Shown here: positions 55,866 to 63,756 of the stretch, piece by piece
Position numbering within the stretch: position 1 is the first letter of the stretch
Layout: every line of letters begins with the position of its first letter
Assembly: GCF_001185345.1 (NCBI RefSeq)
Contig: NZ_KQ236746.1
Location: 271,553 to 335,552, forward strand
Reading direction: 5' to 3'
Length of the DNA stretch: 64,000 nucleotides
Source: Dorea sp. D27
Lineage (GTDB): Bacteria > Bacillota > Clostridia > Lachnospirales > Lachnospiraceae
Program-made: the position numbers and the translations under genes
Notes under the pieces: model-generated
What the model was told of the DNA's origin: nothing
What the model saw: only the letters and a program-made list of their open reading frames with translations
Database searches by the model: none

Positions 55866-56900
55866 TTAACCGACCTGGAACCCATATTTCAATGGATCTG
55901 TTGGATCGATCAAGTATGTAGCAACACCGGTCAGGTAGCAGCTTCCTGTAATCATAGGAATTACTGCATCGTAGTCAGCGACCTTTGTCGTCTCTTTGAT
56001 AACACCCTTGAATGTAGTGCCGATAAAGCTTTCGTAGATGAATTCCTCGCCTACGCCGATTTCTCCCCAGTGGTGAAGCGTAGCGAGCTTCGCGCTAGTT
56101 CCTGTACCGCATGGTGAGCGGTCAGCCATAGCATCTCCGAAGATTACTACGTTTCTCATGGTTGCTTTGTCCGGGTTAGGTGTCGGTCCATAGAACTCTA
56201 CCAGATCAACCGTATCAATGTCAAGCAGAGGATGCTTAACCGGAACTTCTTTGTTGATGACATCGAGAAGCTTCATTCCTAATTTTGTGATATCAGGAAC
56301 CGTCTTCGGGCTGATCTCTTCGATGCCGATCTTCGTCGTGTCAACTAATGCGAAAAAGCTTCCGCCGAATGAGATTGTAAATGGAATCTCTTTTCCGTCG
56401 ATTGTAACGGAGAGGTTCTCTTTATAAACGAAAGCCGGTACGTTTGTCAGCGTGACATGCTCAACCTTGCCGTCTTTTACAACAGCTTCTGTACGGATGA
56501 GCCCTGCAGGTGCTTCCAGAACGACTTCGTTGACCCCTTCTTTGGACTCTACAAGTCCGGCTTCAACAGCGACGGTAACAGCACCGATCGTACAGTGGCC
56601 GCACATGTTAAGGTATCCGCCTGTATCCATGAACATTACGCCGAAGTCAGCTTCTTTGTTGACAGGCTCGCACAGGAATGCCCCAAACATATCATGATGT
56701 CCTCTTGGCTCGAACATCAATGCCGTACGAACGTGGTCGTAGTTGTTCTCCATCCATTTTTTCTTTTCGATCATTGTGCTGCCTTCCGGCTCCGGAAATC
56801 CTCCAATGACTACACGGCAGAACTCGCCGACGGTGTGAGCGTCCACTACCTGTAATGCCTGCTCAAACCGATCGAAGTTAACATTTGCTTTTAACTCCAT
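55866..56900 (-). CDS. prdF: proline racemase PrdF
   Basis: The 344-residue protein has both active-site cysteines: Cys100 in NMCGHCTIGAV and Cys265 in MADRSPCGTGTSAKLATL. These are the two bases that interconvert L- and D-proline, and their presence argues against the related dehydratases, which replace one Cys. It supplies D-proline to the PrdAB reductase, encoded divergently. AAGGAGG precedes the start. Its codon use is richer in A and T than that of the upstream genes, as in the other prd genes. Confidence 0.95.
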   Translation of the reverse strand: MELKANVNFDRFEQALQVVDAHTVGEFCRVVIGGFPEPEGSTMIEKKKWMENNYDHVRTALMFEPRGHHDMFGAFLCEPVNKEADFGVMFMDTGGYLNMCGHCTIGAVTVAVEAGLVESKEGVNEVVLEAPAGLIRTEAVVKDGKVEHVTLTNVPAFVYKENLSVTIDGKEIPFTISFGGSFFALVDTTKIGIEEISPKTVPDITKLGMKLLDVINKEVPVKHPLLDIDTVDLVEFYGPTPNPDKATMRNVVIFGDAMADRSPCGTGTSAKLATLHHWGEIGVGEEFIYESFIGTTFKGVIKETTKVADYDAVIPMITGSCYLTGVATYLIDPTDPLKYGFQVG

Positions 56901-57145
56901 AATTCATTACCTCCTTAAAATTTACTCATAGACAATACCTATAAGTTTTTATAAAAACACATCGGAGATTCCCTTGTCTCCTCAGTGCCTTTTACAGAAG
57001 AAACCGCATATCGCATATAATAGCGATATAAAATTAACAATTAGACCGCATTCTAGTATCACGTTCAGTCTGCTACAATTATTATGTACGATAAACCTTG
57101 AAAAGTCAATGATTTTTTGGTAAGATAAAAAGTAAATAAAAACGG

Positions 57146-57174
57146 TTGAAATATGCATAAAATTGTGTTATAGT
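57146..57174 (+). promoter_or_regulatory. sigma-A promoter of tRNA-Sec
   Basis: TTGAAA (57146-57151) and TATAGT (57169-57174) are 17 bp apart, with the tRNA beginning 25 bp after the -10 box. This is the only strong promoter in the gap between prdF and prdC. Confidence 0.8.
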
Positions 57175-57198
57175 CAAGACGCATGAGGCAAGAACCAT

Positions 57199-57293
57199 GG
57201 GGGTAGATGGGTGACTGGTGTGCCTCCTAGTCTTCAAAACTAGTGTGGGGCGTTAAGAGCGTCCTGGGTGGGTTCGATTCCCACATGCCTCCG
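57199..57293 (+). tRNA. selC: tRNA-Sec (anticodon TCA)
   Basis: The 95-nt length and TCA anticodon (57234-57236, in CTTCAAA) mark tRNA-Sec. The anticodon stem is CTAGT/ACTAG, the long variable arm GGGCG/CGTCC has a TTAAGAG loop, the T arm is GTGGG-TTCGATT-CCCAC, the acceptor GGGGGTA pairs with TGCCTCC (with two G-T pairs), and the discriminator G is followed by an encoded CCA. The D arm is weak by eye. It lies between prdF and prdC. Confidence 0.93.
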
Positions 57294-57331
57294 CCAAAAA
57301 AGACACATATAGTGTTAAAAAAATAGCGATA

Positions 57332-57343
57332 ACAATATATTGT
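57332..57343. promoter_or_regulatory. palindrome upstream of prdC, possible operator
   Basis: ACAATATATTGT is a perfect 12-bp palindrome, 117 bp before the prdC start. Regulators such as PrdR or Rex control prd genes in other Clostridia; this site does not match the Rex half-site order, so the protein is unknown. Confidence 0.35.
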
Positions 57344-57459
57344 AATTATAGACAAAATTTATAAATAACGTAAATGGTATGCTGCGGACATGTAATAAGT
57401 AAACGGGATGTATGTTTCGTTTTTTACTTATAAAAAAGAAAATAAAGGAGAAAGATGTC

Positions 57460-58788
57460 ATGGGAAATGTGCAGATTTTATTACGTCAACATGTTGGTGC
57501 ACCCTGTGAAGCAATCGTAAAGGCTGGGGATGAAGTTAAAAAAGGTACCTTGATTGCAACACCTGCAGGCCTTGGCGCTAACATTTTTTCCAGCGTGTAC
57601 GGTGTAGTGGAAGAAGTGACGGATGACCGTATTATCATCAAGCCTGATGAAGAGCAGAAAGACGAGTTTGTACCTATTAAAGAAGGCAGCAAGCTTGAGA
57701 TGGTAAAGGAAGCTGGAATCGTTGGTATGGGCGGTGCCGGATTCCCGACAGGAGTCAAAATCGGGACAGACCTTAATGGCGGCTATGTGTTGGTGAATGC
57801 AGCAGAATGCGAGCCGGGACTTCGCCATAACATCCAGCAGCTTGAAGAGCAGACTGATATCACGATCCGCGGGCTGAAATACTGCATGGAAGTCTGTAAC
57901 GCTGCAAAAGGTATCATTGCTATCAAGAAGAAAAATGAGAAAGCAATACAGATATTAAGAGAAGCCATCAAAGACGAAGATAATATTACGATTCATCTTC
58001 TTCCGGATATCTACCCGATGGGAGAGGAAAGAGCAGTCGTAAGAGAAGCGCTTGGAAAGCTTCTGGATCCTACACAGCTTCCTTCTGCGGCAGATGCGGT
58101 TGTAATCAACTGTGAGACGCTGCTTCGTATCGCAGAAGCTATAGAGCTTAAAAAGCCTTGCTACAGCAAGAATATGACAGTTATCGGCAAACTGAACGGC
58201 GGAAATGAACCACACGTATATATGGACGTTCCGGTTGGAACATGCGTGGGGGATATGATTGAAAAAGCCGGCGGCATCGACGGTACATATGGAGAGATTA
58301 TCATGGGCGGACCATTTACAGGAAAGTCCACTACATTAGATGCGCCTGTGACAAAGACGACGGGCGGCATCATCGTAACAGTTGAATTTCCAGATTTACA
58401 CGGCGCTAACGTGGGTCTGTTGGTATGTGCCTGCGGCGGAAGCGAAGACCGTATGCGTGAAATCTGTGAAAAGATGAATGGCAAGGTTGTATCTGTGGCA
58501 AGATGTAAGCAGGCAATCGAGCCAAAACCGGGAGCGGCGCTCAAGTGCGAAAATCCTGGAAACTGTCCTGGCCAGGCACAGAAGTGTCTCCAGTTCAAGA
58601 AGGATGGAGCTGAATTCATCATTATCGGCAACTGCTCTGACTGTTCAAATACAGTTATGGGTTCCGCGCCGAAACTGAAGCTGAAAACATTCCATCAGAC
58701 AGACCATGTTATGAGAACAATCGGTCATCCTCTGTACAGGAGACTTACAGTTTCTAAAGAAGTAGACCAGCTTCCGGAAGGAAAATAA
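57460..58788 (+). CDS. prdC: proline reductase-associated electron transfer protein PrdC
   Basis: The 442-residue protein resembles RnfC: GIVGMGGAGFPTGVK (nucleotide or flavin site), AAECEPG and the late cysteine set CKQAIEPKPGAALKCENPGNCPGQAQKC with NCSDC. PrdC is thought to carry electrons to the reductase or the membrane Rnf complex. No TGA occurs in this reading frame, so no Sec is needed here, although some relatives are reported to have one. ATG 57460 follows AAGGAG; an upstream in-frame start at 57412 is weaker. Confidence 0.93.
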   Translation: MGNVQILLRQHVGAPCEAIVKAGDEVKKGTLIATPAGLGANIFSSVYGVVEEVTDDRIIIKPDEEQKDEFVPIKEGSKLEMVKEAGIVGMGGAGFPTGVKIGTDLNGGYVLVNAAECEPGLRHNIQQLEEQTDITIRGLKYCMEVCNAAKGIIAIKKKNEKAIQILREAIKDEDNITIHLLPDIYPMGEERAVVREALGKLLDPTQLPSAADAVVINCETLLRIAEAIELKKPCYSKNMTVIGKLNGGNEPHVYMDVPVGTCVGDMIEKAGGIDGTYGEIIMGGPFTGKSTTLDAPVTKTTGGIIVTVEFPDLHGANVGLLVCACGGSEDRMREICEKMNGKVVSVARCKQAIEPKPGAALKCENPGNCPGQAQKCLQFKKDGAEFIIIGNCSDCSNTVMGSAPKLKLKTFHQTDHVMRTIGHPLYRRLTVSKEVDQLPEGK

Positions 58789-58959
58789 GTCTGCGGACAA
58801 TGGTATTACTGCCGCACATGATGAACTGTAGAAGACCCCCGATTCTTTTACAGGCGGAAGTCGAGAGGTATTTCGTGTATCATATGTGGCTGTATATATA
58901 ATTTTAATAAGTGCCCAGAATGGATACTTAAGCAAAACCAAACAAGGAGGGAAACAAAT

Positions 58960-60819
58960 ATGTCAATCACAGCTGAAACAGCTAAAGAACATGCTCATGA
59001 TCCTGCCGTATTATGTTGTAGAGCCGAAGCAGGCGTTACAATCGAAGCTGCTAATCTTGAAGATCCAGCGATCTTTGATGATTTGGTAGACTCAGGATTA
59101 CTGAACCTGGATGGTGCATTGACCATCGAACAAGTTTTAGGAGCAAAACTTACAAAGACTTGTGATTCACTTTGCCCGCTTACAGCAGATGTAGTAGAAG
59201 GTGCAAAGGCTCCAAGCGCTCCGGCGGCAGAGGAAGCTCCGGAAGAAGAAGCTCCGGCGGCTCCGGCACCGGTTGCACCACCTGTAGCAGGACCTGCAGC
59301 AGGCGGAACATTAAAAATCCACATTGGGGAAGGTAAAGATATCGATCTTGAAATCCCGGTTGGTGCTCTTGGCGGCGGCGCGGCAGCAGTTGCTCCATTG
59401 CCGGCAGGCGCGGAAGCGGCAGTAGCAGGAGCAGCAGCTCCGGAAGCAGCTGGCGAGGAAAAAGTAGTAAGAAGCTTAACAAGAAAACACTTCACTATCA
59501 CAGAAGTTAAGAGAGGGCCTGAGACAAAGATCGAAGGAACAACTCTTTACATCCGTGAAGGAATTGAAGCAGATGTTATTGCTGATCAGGATCTGGTTAA
59601 AGATTTCAAACTGGAAGTTATCACACCTGATTTATATCACACATATTCTGAAACAGTTATGGACGTTCAGCCAATCGCTACAAAAGAAGGCGATGACGTA
59701 GTCGGCGAAGGCGTTACGAGAGTACTTGACGGCGTTGTTATGATGCTGACAGGTGTAGATGAAGGCGGAGTTCAGATTGGTGAGTTCGGTTCTTCAGAAG
59801 GATACCTTGACGAGAACATTATGTGGAATCGTCCAAGCTGCCCGGATAAAGGCGAAATCTTTATCAAAGGTAACATCGTTGTACAGGAAAAGACGAACAT
59901 GGAGCGCCGTGGACCTATGGCTGCTCATACAGCATTTGACCTCATCACGCAGGAAATCCGTGAAGTTATGAAGAAGCTTGACGAGAGCCTTGTATCTGAC
60001 ACAGAAGAGTTGAAGCAGGTTCGCCGTCCTGGCAAGAAGAAAGTTGTTATCGTTAAGGAGATCATGGGACAGGGAGCTATGCATGACAACTTCATCCTTC
60101 CTGTAGAGCCTGTTGGTGTTCTTGGCGCAAGAGCTAACGTAGACTTAGGAAACGTGCCTGTATGCGTATCTCCGTTGGAAGTGCTTGACGGATGTATCCA
60201 TGCACTGACATGTATCGGACCTGCATCTAAAGAGATGTCCAGACATTACTGGAGAGAGCCATTGGTTCTTGAGGCCCTGCATGATCCGGAAGTTGACCTT
60301 TGCGGCGTTGTATTCGTAGGAAGCCCGCAGATCAACGCAGAAAAATTCTATGTATCCAGACGTGTCGGCATGACAGTAGAAGCTATGGATGCAGACGGAG
60401 CTTTCGTAACAACAGAAGGTTTCGGTAACAACCATATCGACTTTGCAAGCCACATCGAGCAGATTGGTATGAGAGGAACTCCGGTTGTTGGTATGTCCTA
60501 CTGTGCAGTACAGGGTGCGCTTGTTGTTGGTAACAAGTACATGAACTACATGGTTGACAATAACAAATCAGAAGCTGGTATCGAGAATGAAATTCTTGGT
60601 AACAATACGCTCTGCCAGGAAGATGCAGTCCGTGCATTAGCTATGCTGAAAGCTGCTATGGCTGGAGAAGATGTGAAAGCTGCTGAGAAGAAATGGAATC
60701 CAAACGTTAAATCTACAAACGTTGAATTGATTGAAGCTGCTGCAGGCGTTAAGGTTGACCTCGTTGAAAATGAGCAGTCACTTCCGATGAGCCAGAAGCG
60801 TAAAGAAAAATACAGTTAA
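58960..60819 (+). CDS. prdA: D-proline reductase proprotein PrdA
   Basis: The 619-residue proprotein splits itself to give the pyruvoyl-bearing subunit. By comparison with Clostridium sticklandii PrdA (cleaved at Cys421) the site here is Thr417-Cys418 in HALTCIGPASKE, leaving a C-terminal chain of about 202 residues (about 22 kDa). An N-terminal part (1-82) is followed by two Ala/Pro/Glu-rich linkers (83-116 and 135-167) around a short beta segment, then the main domain. AAGGAGGG precedes the start. Together with PrdB it reduces D-proline to 5-aminovalerate. Confidence 0.96.
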   Translation: MSITAETAKEHAHDPAVLCCRAEAGVTIEAANLEDPAIFDDLVDSGLLNLDGALTIEQVLGAKLTKTCDSLCPLTADVVEGAKAPSAPAAEEAPEEEAPAAPAPVAPPVAGPAAGGTLKIHIGEGKDIDLEIPVGALGGGAAAVAPLPAGAEAAVAGAAAPEAAGEEKVVRSLTRKHFTITEVKRGPETKIEGTTLYIREGIEADVIADQDLVKDFKLEVITPDLYHTYSETVMDVQPIATKEGDDVVGEGVTRVLDGVVMMLTGVDEGGVQIGEFGSSEGYLDENIMWNRPSCPDKGEIFIKGNIVVQEKTNMERRGPMAAHTAFDLITQEIREVMKKLDESLVSDTEELKQVRRPGKKKVVIVKEIMGQGAMHDNFILPVEPVGVLGARANVDLGNVPVCVSPLEVLDGCIHALTCIGPASKEMSRHYWREPLVLEALHDPEVDLCGVVFVGSPQINAEKFYVSRRVGMTVEAMDADGAFVTTEGFGNNHIDFASHIEQIGMRGTPVVGMSYCAVQGALVVGNKYMNYMVDNNKSEAGIENEILGNNTLCQEDAVRALAMLKAAMAGEDVKAAEKKWNPNVKSTNVELIEAAAGVKVDLVENEQSLPMSQKRKEKYS

Positions 60820-60834
60820 TTCAGGTAATGTTGA

Positions 60835-61131
60835 ATGAACAATGAACGTTTGAATTATGGTGATAAGGTCATTTACATGGAAGGCGTTATCGTGGATATC
60901 GACGACTGCAGCATCAGCGTTGATTTGAAAGGACGCCTGGGCTTCTTCAAAGCCCCGAAGAGAATGTTTATCTGCGACTATGAGCTGAAAGTAGGCCAGG
61001 AAGTAGGGTGGAACATGAGCTTTCCGGAACAGCTTGGAGATGAGGTAAATGACAAGTATATCAGCAACATTGAAAAAGAAAGACGCAAACAAGAAGAGAT
61101 GCGCCAACGTATGGATAATAAGGAGGCTTAA
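60835..61131 (+). CDS. CBO2463/CBO2479-domain protein
   Basis: The 98-residue protein has a small beta-rich domain (GDKVIYMEGVIVDIDDCSISVDLKGRLGFFKAPKRMFICD) and a charged C-terminal helix. This family is known only from prd operons and related sites, and its function is unknown. It lies between prdA and prdB, 2 bp before prdB, so it is part of the reductase unit. A role in assembly is inferred. Confidence 0.85.
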   Translation: MNNERLNYGDKVIYMEGVIVDIDDCSISVDLKGRLGFFKAPKRMFICDYELKVGQEVGWNMSFPEQLGDEVNDKYISNIEKERRKQEEMRQRMDNKEA

Positions 61132-61133
61132 AA

Positions 61134-61859
61134 ATGAGTTTAACGGTTGTTAAAGGTTTACAATCTGAAATATTCGTTCCTATTACTCCGCCATCAGTAT
61201 GGACTCCTGTAACGAAAGAGCTGAAAGACATGTCTATCGCTCTCGCAACAGCTGCCGGTGTTCATACAAAGAGCCAGGAAAGATTCAATCTTGCCGGTGA
61301 CTTTACATGGAGAAAAATAGAGAACACAACACCATCCAGCGAGCTGATGGTATCCCATGGTGGGTATGATAACAGTGATGTTAACAAAGACATCAACTGT
61401 ATGTTCCCAATAGACAGAATTCATGAATTAGCTGCTGAAGGATTTATCAGAGCTTGCGCTCCGGTACATGCAGGATTCATGGGCGGCGGCGGAAACCAGG
61501 AGAAGTTCAAAGGTGAAACTGGTCCGGCTATCGCACAGATGTTCAAAGAAGAGGATGTTGATGCAGTAGTCCTCACTGCTGGCTGAGGTACCTGCCACCG
61601 CTCTGCAGTATTGGTGCAGAGAGCGATTGAAGAAGCTGGAATTCCTACAATTATTATTGCAGCTCTTCCACCGGTCGTACGTCAGACTGGTACTCCTCGT
61701 GCAGTTGCTCCGTTGGTACCTATGGGTGCTAATGCCGGAGGACCGCACAATGTTGAACAGCAGACACAGATCGTAAAGGCAACTCTGGAGCAGTTAGTTG
61801 AGATCCAGACACCAGGAAAGATTGTTCCGTTGCCATTCGAATATGTAGCTAAGATTTAG
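61134..61859 (+). CDS. prdB: D-proline reductase subunit PrdB, selenoprotein (Sec151)
   Basis: The frame from 61134 to 61859 is interrupted once by TGA at 61584-61586 (codon 151) in VVLTAG-U-GTCHRS, which matches the active-site Sec of PrdB; downstream sequence (IPTIIIAALPPVVRQTGTPRAV) is conserved. Total length is 241 residues with Sec. Sec attacks proline and works with the PrdA pyruvoyl group. A SECIS-like hairpin follows the TGA. A terminator follows the gene. The TGA must be read as Sec; a standard gene call would split this gene in two. Confidence 0.97.
61601..61621 (+). promoter_or_regulatory. SECIS element of prdB
   Basis: CTCTGCA (61601-61607) and TGCAGAG (61615-61621) form a perfect 7-bp stem with loop GTATTGG, extended by CGCT and AGCG in part. 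It begins 14 nt after the Sec TGA, the expected place for SelB binding. Confidence 0.8.
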
Positions 61860-61880
61860 TGAACGCAGGTTCTAATCGAA

Positions 61881-61909
61881 GGGCAGATGTTTTGCATCTG
61901 CCCTTTTTT
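61881..61909 (+). terminator. Rho-independent terminator after prdB
   Basis: GGGCAGATG (61881-61889) pairs perfectly with CATCTGCCC (61895-61903), 5-nt loop, then six T. It ends most of the prdCAB transcript; prdD and prdE would depend on read-through or on their own promoter. Confidence 0.88.
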
Positions 61910-61922
61910 GAAAAATGATATA

Positions 61923-61979
61923 ACGATATATCGGAAAAGAATCCGACATATCGTAAACTTAGTATGACAATAGTTGTCA
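61923..61979 (+). promoter_or_regulatory. prdD leader: two inverted repeats
   Basis: ACGATATATCGG (61923-61934) pairs with CCGACATATCGT (61943-61954) apart from one mismatch, and TGACAA-TAG-TTGTCA (61965-61979) is a perfect inverted repeat. They sit between the prdB terminator and the prdD ribosome site, so an operator or attenuator is likely. Confidence 0.4.
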
Positions 61980-61999
61980 AATATCGGAGGTGACTTAAA

Positions 62000-62767
62000 T
62001 TGGCTGAAGAAGTAAAAGACCTGAGACGTCTTGTAATCAAAGCATTCCATATGAACGATGTAGAATGGGGAGAACACAATGACATAACGGTTGACGGTCA
62101 TATGACAGTCAGTAAAGAAATGCTTGATAAGCTGGTGGCGGAAGAAGAGCATCTTGAGAAAATCGATATCCAGATCATCAAGCCCGGCGACCATGACCGC
62201 TGGACGAATACGATCATGGACATCATACCTGTATCGACGAAAGTGCTCGGAAAGCTCGGGGAAGGGATTACCCACACCGTAACCGGCGTATATGTTATGC
62301 TTACAGGCGTGGATGTCAACGGTAAACAGTGTCATGAGTTTGGGTCTTCAGAGGGGAATCTGAAAGACCAGCTTTATTTGAACCGTGCAGGTACTCCGGG
62401 GGATAACGATTACATAATCTCCTTCGATGTCACGCTTGCCGCCGGAATGGGGCAGGAAAGGCCCGGTCCGACCGCAGCGCATCGTGCATGCGATAAGTTC
62501 ATCCAGTCATACCGCGAAAAGCTGAAAAAGTTCAAGGGTGAAAAGTGCACGGAACGCCATGAATATCACGACATCGTAAGACCCGGCAAGAAACGTGTCC
62601 TTATCGTAAGACAGGTTGCCGGACAGGGCGCTATGTATGACACACATTTATTCGCGAAGGAACCTTCAGGAGTCGAAGGCGGACGCTCGATCATCGATAT
62701 GGGTAATATGCCGATACTTGTTACACCTAATGAGTACAGAGACGGCATTATCCGGTCCATGCAGTAG
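62000..62767 (+). CDS. prdD: proline reductase cluster protein PrdD
   Basis: The 255-residue protein starts with TTG 62000 behind GGAGGTGA. It is a homologue of the PrdA large chain: GVYVMLTGVDVNG / CHEFGSSEGNL and ERPGPTAAHRACD match PrdA GVVMMLTGVDEGG / IGEFGSSEGYL and ERRGPMAAHTAFD, and its end (TPNEYRDGIIRSMQ) matches PrdA SPLEVLDGCIHALT, just before the cleavage site. It lacks the PrdA linker region. It is probably a structural partner of the reductase. Function is unproven. Confidence 0.92.
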   Translation: MAEEVKDLRRLVIKAFHMNDVEWGEHNDITVDGHMTVSKEMLDKLVAEEEHLEKIDIQIIKPGDHDRWTNTIMDIIPVSTKVLGKLGEGITHTVTGVYVMLTGVDVNGKQCHEFGSSEGNLKDQLYLNRAGTPGDNDYIISFDVTLAAGMGQERPGPTAAHRACDKFIQSYREKLKKFKGEKCTERHEYHDIVRPGKKRVLIVRQVAGQGAMYDTHLFAKEPSGVEGGRSIIDMGNMPILVTPNEYRDGIIRSMQ

Positions 62768-62778
62768 GAGGTGTAATC

Positions 62779-63243
62779 ATGGGAATAGGACCATCAACAA
62801 AGGAAACATCATTACATCACTTCAGAGATCCATTGCTGGATGTCGTGTCAAGTGATACGGACTTGGATTTAATGGGAATCATCATCGTGGGAACGCCGGA
62901 TGATAACGAGGATAAGATGCTCGTAGGCACAAGAACTGCCGTATGGGCGGAAGCCATGCGGGCGGACGGGGTTATCATATCATCTGACGGATGGGGCAAC
63001 AGCGATGTAGATTACACGAATACATGCGAACAGCTTGGAACCCGTGGAATTGCAGTGACGGGGCTTAATTTCAACGGGACAGTGGCTCAGTTCGTCGTTG
63101 TGAACGACTATCTGGACGGCATCGTAGATATTAACAAGAGCGTGGACGGAACAGAGACGAATGTGGTCGGAGAGAACAACATGGTTGAACTGGACTGCAG
63201 GAAAGCGACAGCGCTGCTGAAGCTGAAGATGCGCAAGAAATAG
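62779..63243 (+). CDS. prdE: proline reductase cluster protein PrdE
   Basis: The 154-residue protein matches the PrdA small chain from its first residues: MGIGPSTKETSLHHFRDPLL is homologous to PrdA CIGPASKEMSRHYWREPLV, and GIIIVGTPDD to GVVFVGSPQ. The start codon Met falls at the PrdA Cys418 position, so there is no Cys to form a pyruvoyl group. It lies 11 bp after prdD, behind AGGAGG. It is probably the small partner of PrdD in a non-catalytic copy of PrdA. Confidence 0.92.
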   Translation: MGIGPSTKETSLHHFRDPLLDVVSSDTDLDLMGIIIVGTPDDNEDKMLVGTRTAVWAEAMRADGVIISSDGWGNSDVDYTNTCEQLGTRGIAVTGLNFNGTVAQFVVVNDYLDGIVDINKSVDGTETNVVGENNMVELDCRKATALLKLKMRKK

Positions 63244-63251
63244 GAGTTTAC

Positions 63252-63493
63252 GTAAAGTGGGACGCCGCTGGGGAGGCAGGGAACATCTGCTCCGATGCGT
63301 CCGGGAACTGCGACTATCACACAGATTCCTAAGCCTGTGGAATGTTCGCCGATAGCGGCTCACACCCCACGGGCCAAGGAATCTGGTGAGGATTCTCCGT
63401 CCCTCCCGCTTATACCTTCGCATCTGCCCCCTGCCTCCCCAGCGGCTATCTACTTTACTGGCACGGCGGGGGTGGCTGTGTGACGTTACTGGC
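63252..63493 (-). repeat. structured repeat element, copy A
   Basis: This 242-bp element is the reverse-oriented, diverged copy of the one at 63757-64000. It folds on itself: CCGCTGGGGAGGCAGGG (63265-63281) pairs perfectly with 63429-63445 (17 bp), GTAAAGT (63252-63258) with 63452-63458, AGATTCCT (63323-63330) with 63377-63384, and a small hairpin GCCGATAGCGGC lies at 63348-63359. No reading frame of note covers it. Minus is chosen so that it reads in the same sense as copy B. Confidence 0.75.
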
Positions 63494-63554
63494 GGCCGGA
63501 AGGAATTTATCTGTGCCGGTATATTATTAAAAAGGCGGAATGAAATTATAATGA

Positions 63555-63622
63555 GGAAGAGCCGGTATCAGGTACAGGGATGTTATGTGAGATAACATCC
63601 CTCGCCTGATTCCGGCTCTTCC
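63555..63622. repeat. long near-perfect hairpin between the two elements
   Basis: GGAAGAGCCGG (63555-63565) pairs with 63612-63622, ATCAGG (63567-63572) with 63605-63610 and GGGATGTTAT (63577-63586) with 63592-63601, loop GTGAG, giving 27 paired bases with one T-T and one internal loop. There is no T-run, so a standard terminator is unlikely. It could be a small RNA, a processing site or a mobile-element remnant. Confidence 0.65.
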
Positions 63623-63756
63623 TGCAGCAACGGCGTGCACGCCTCACTGCAAACGTTTAACTACGATAATATACAACATTTTAAACTGTATGTGCTGTAT
63701 AAACTAAGCTTGCTATTATTTGCCATCTAGCTGACGCAGCCAGCGTTCATCCGCTG

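Noticed and set aside
57375-57392. Possible sigma-54 promoter before prdC (TGGTATGCTGC)
   Set aside because: The GG and GC elements are not 10 bp apart, so it does not fit the -24/-12 consensus.
63295-63595. Short frames over copy A of the repeat
   Set aside because: They are Pro/Ser-rich, lack ribosome sites, and overlap a strongly structured element shared by the other copy in a different frame.
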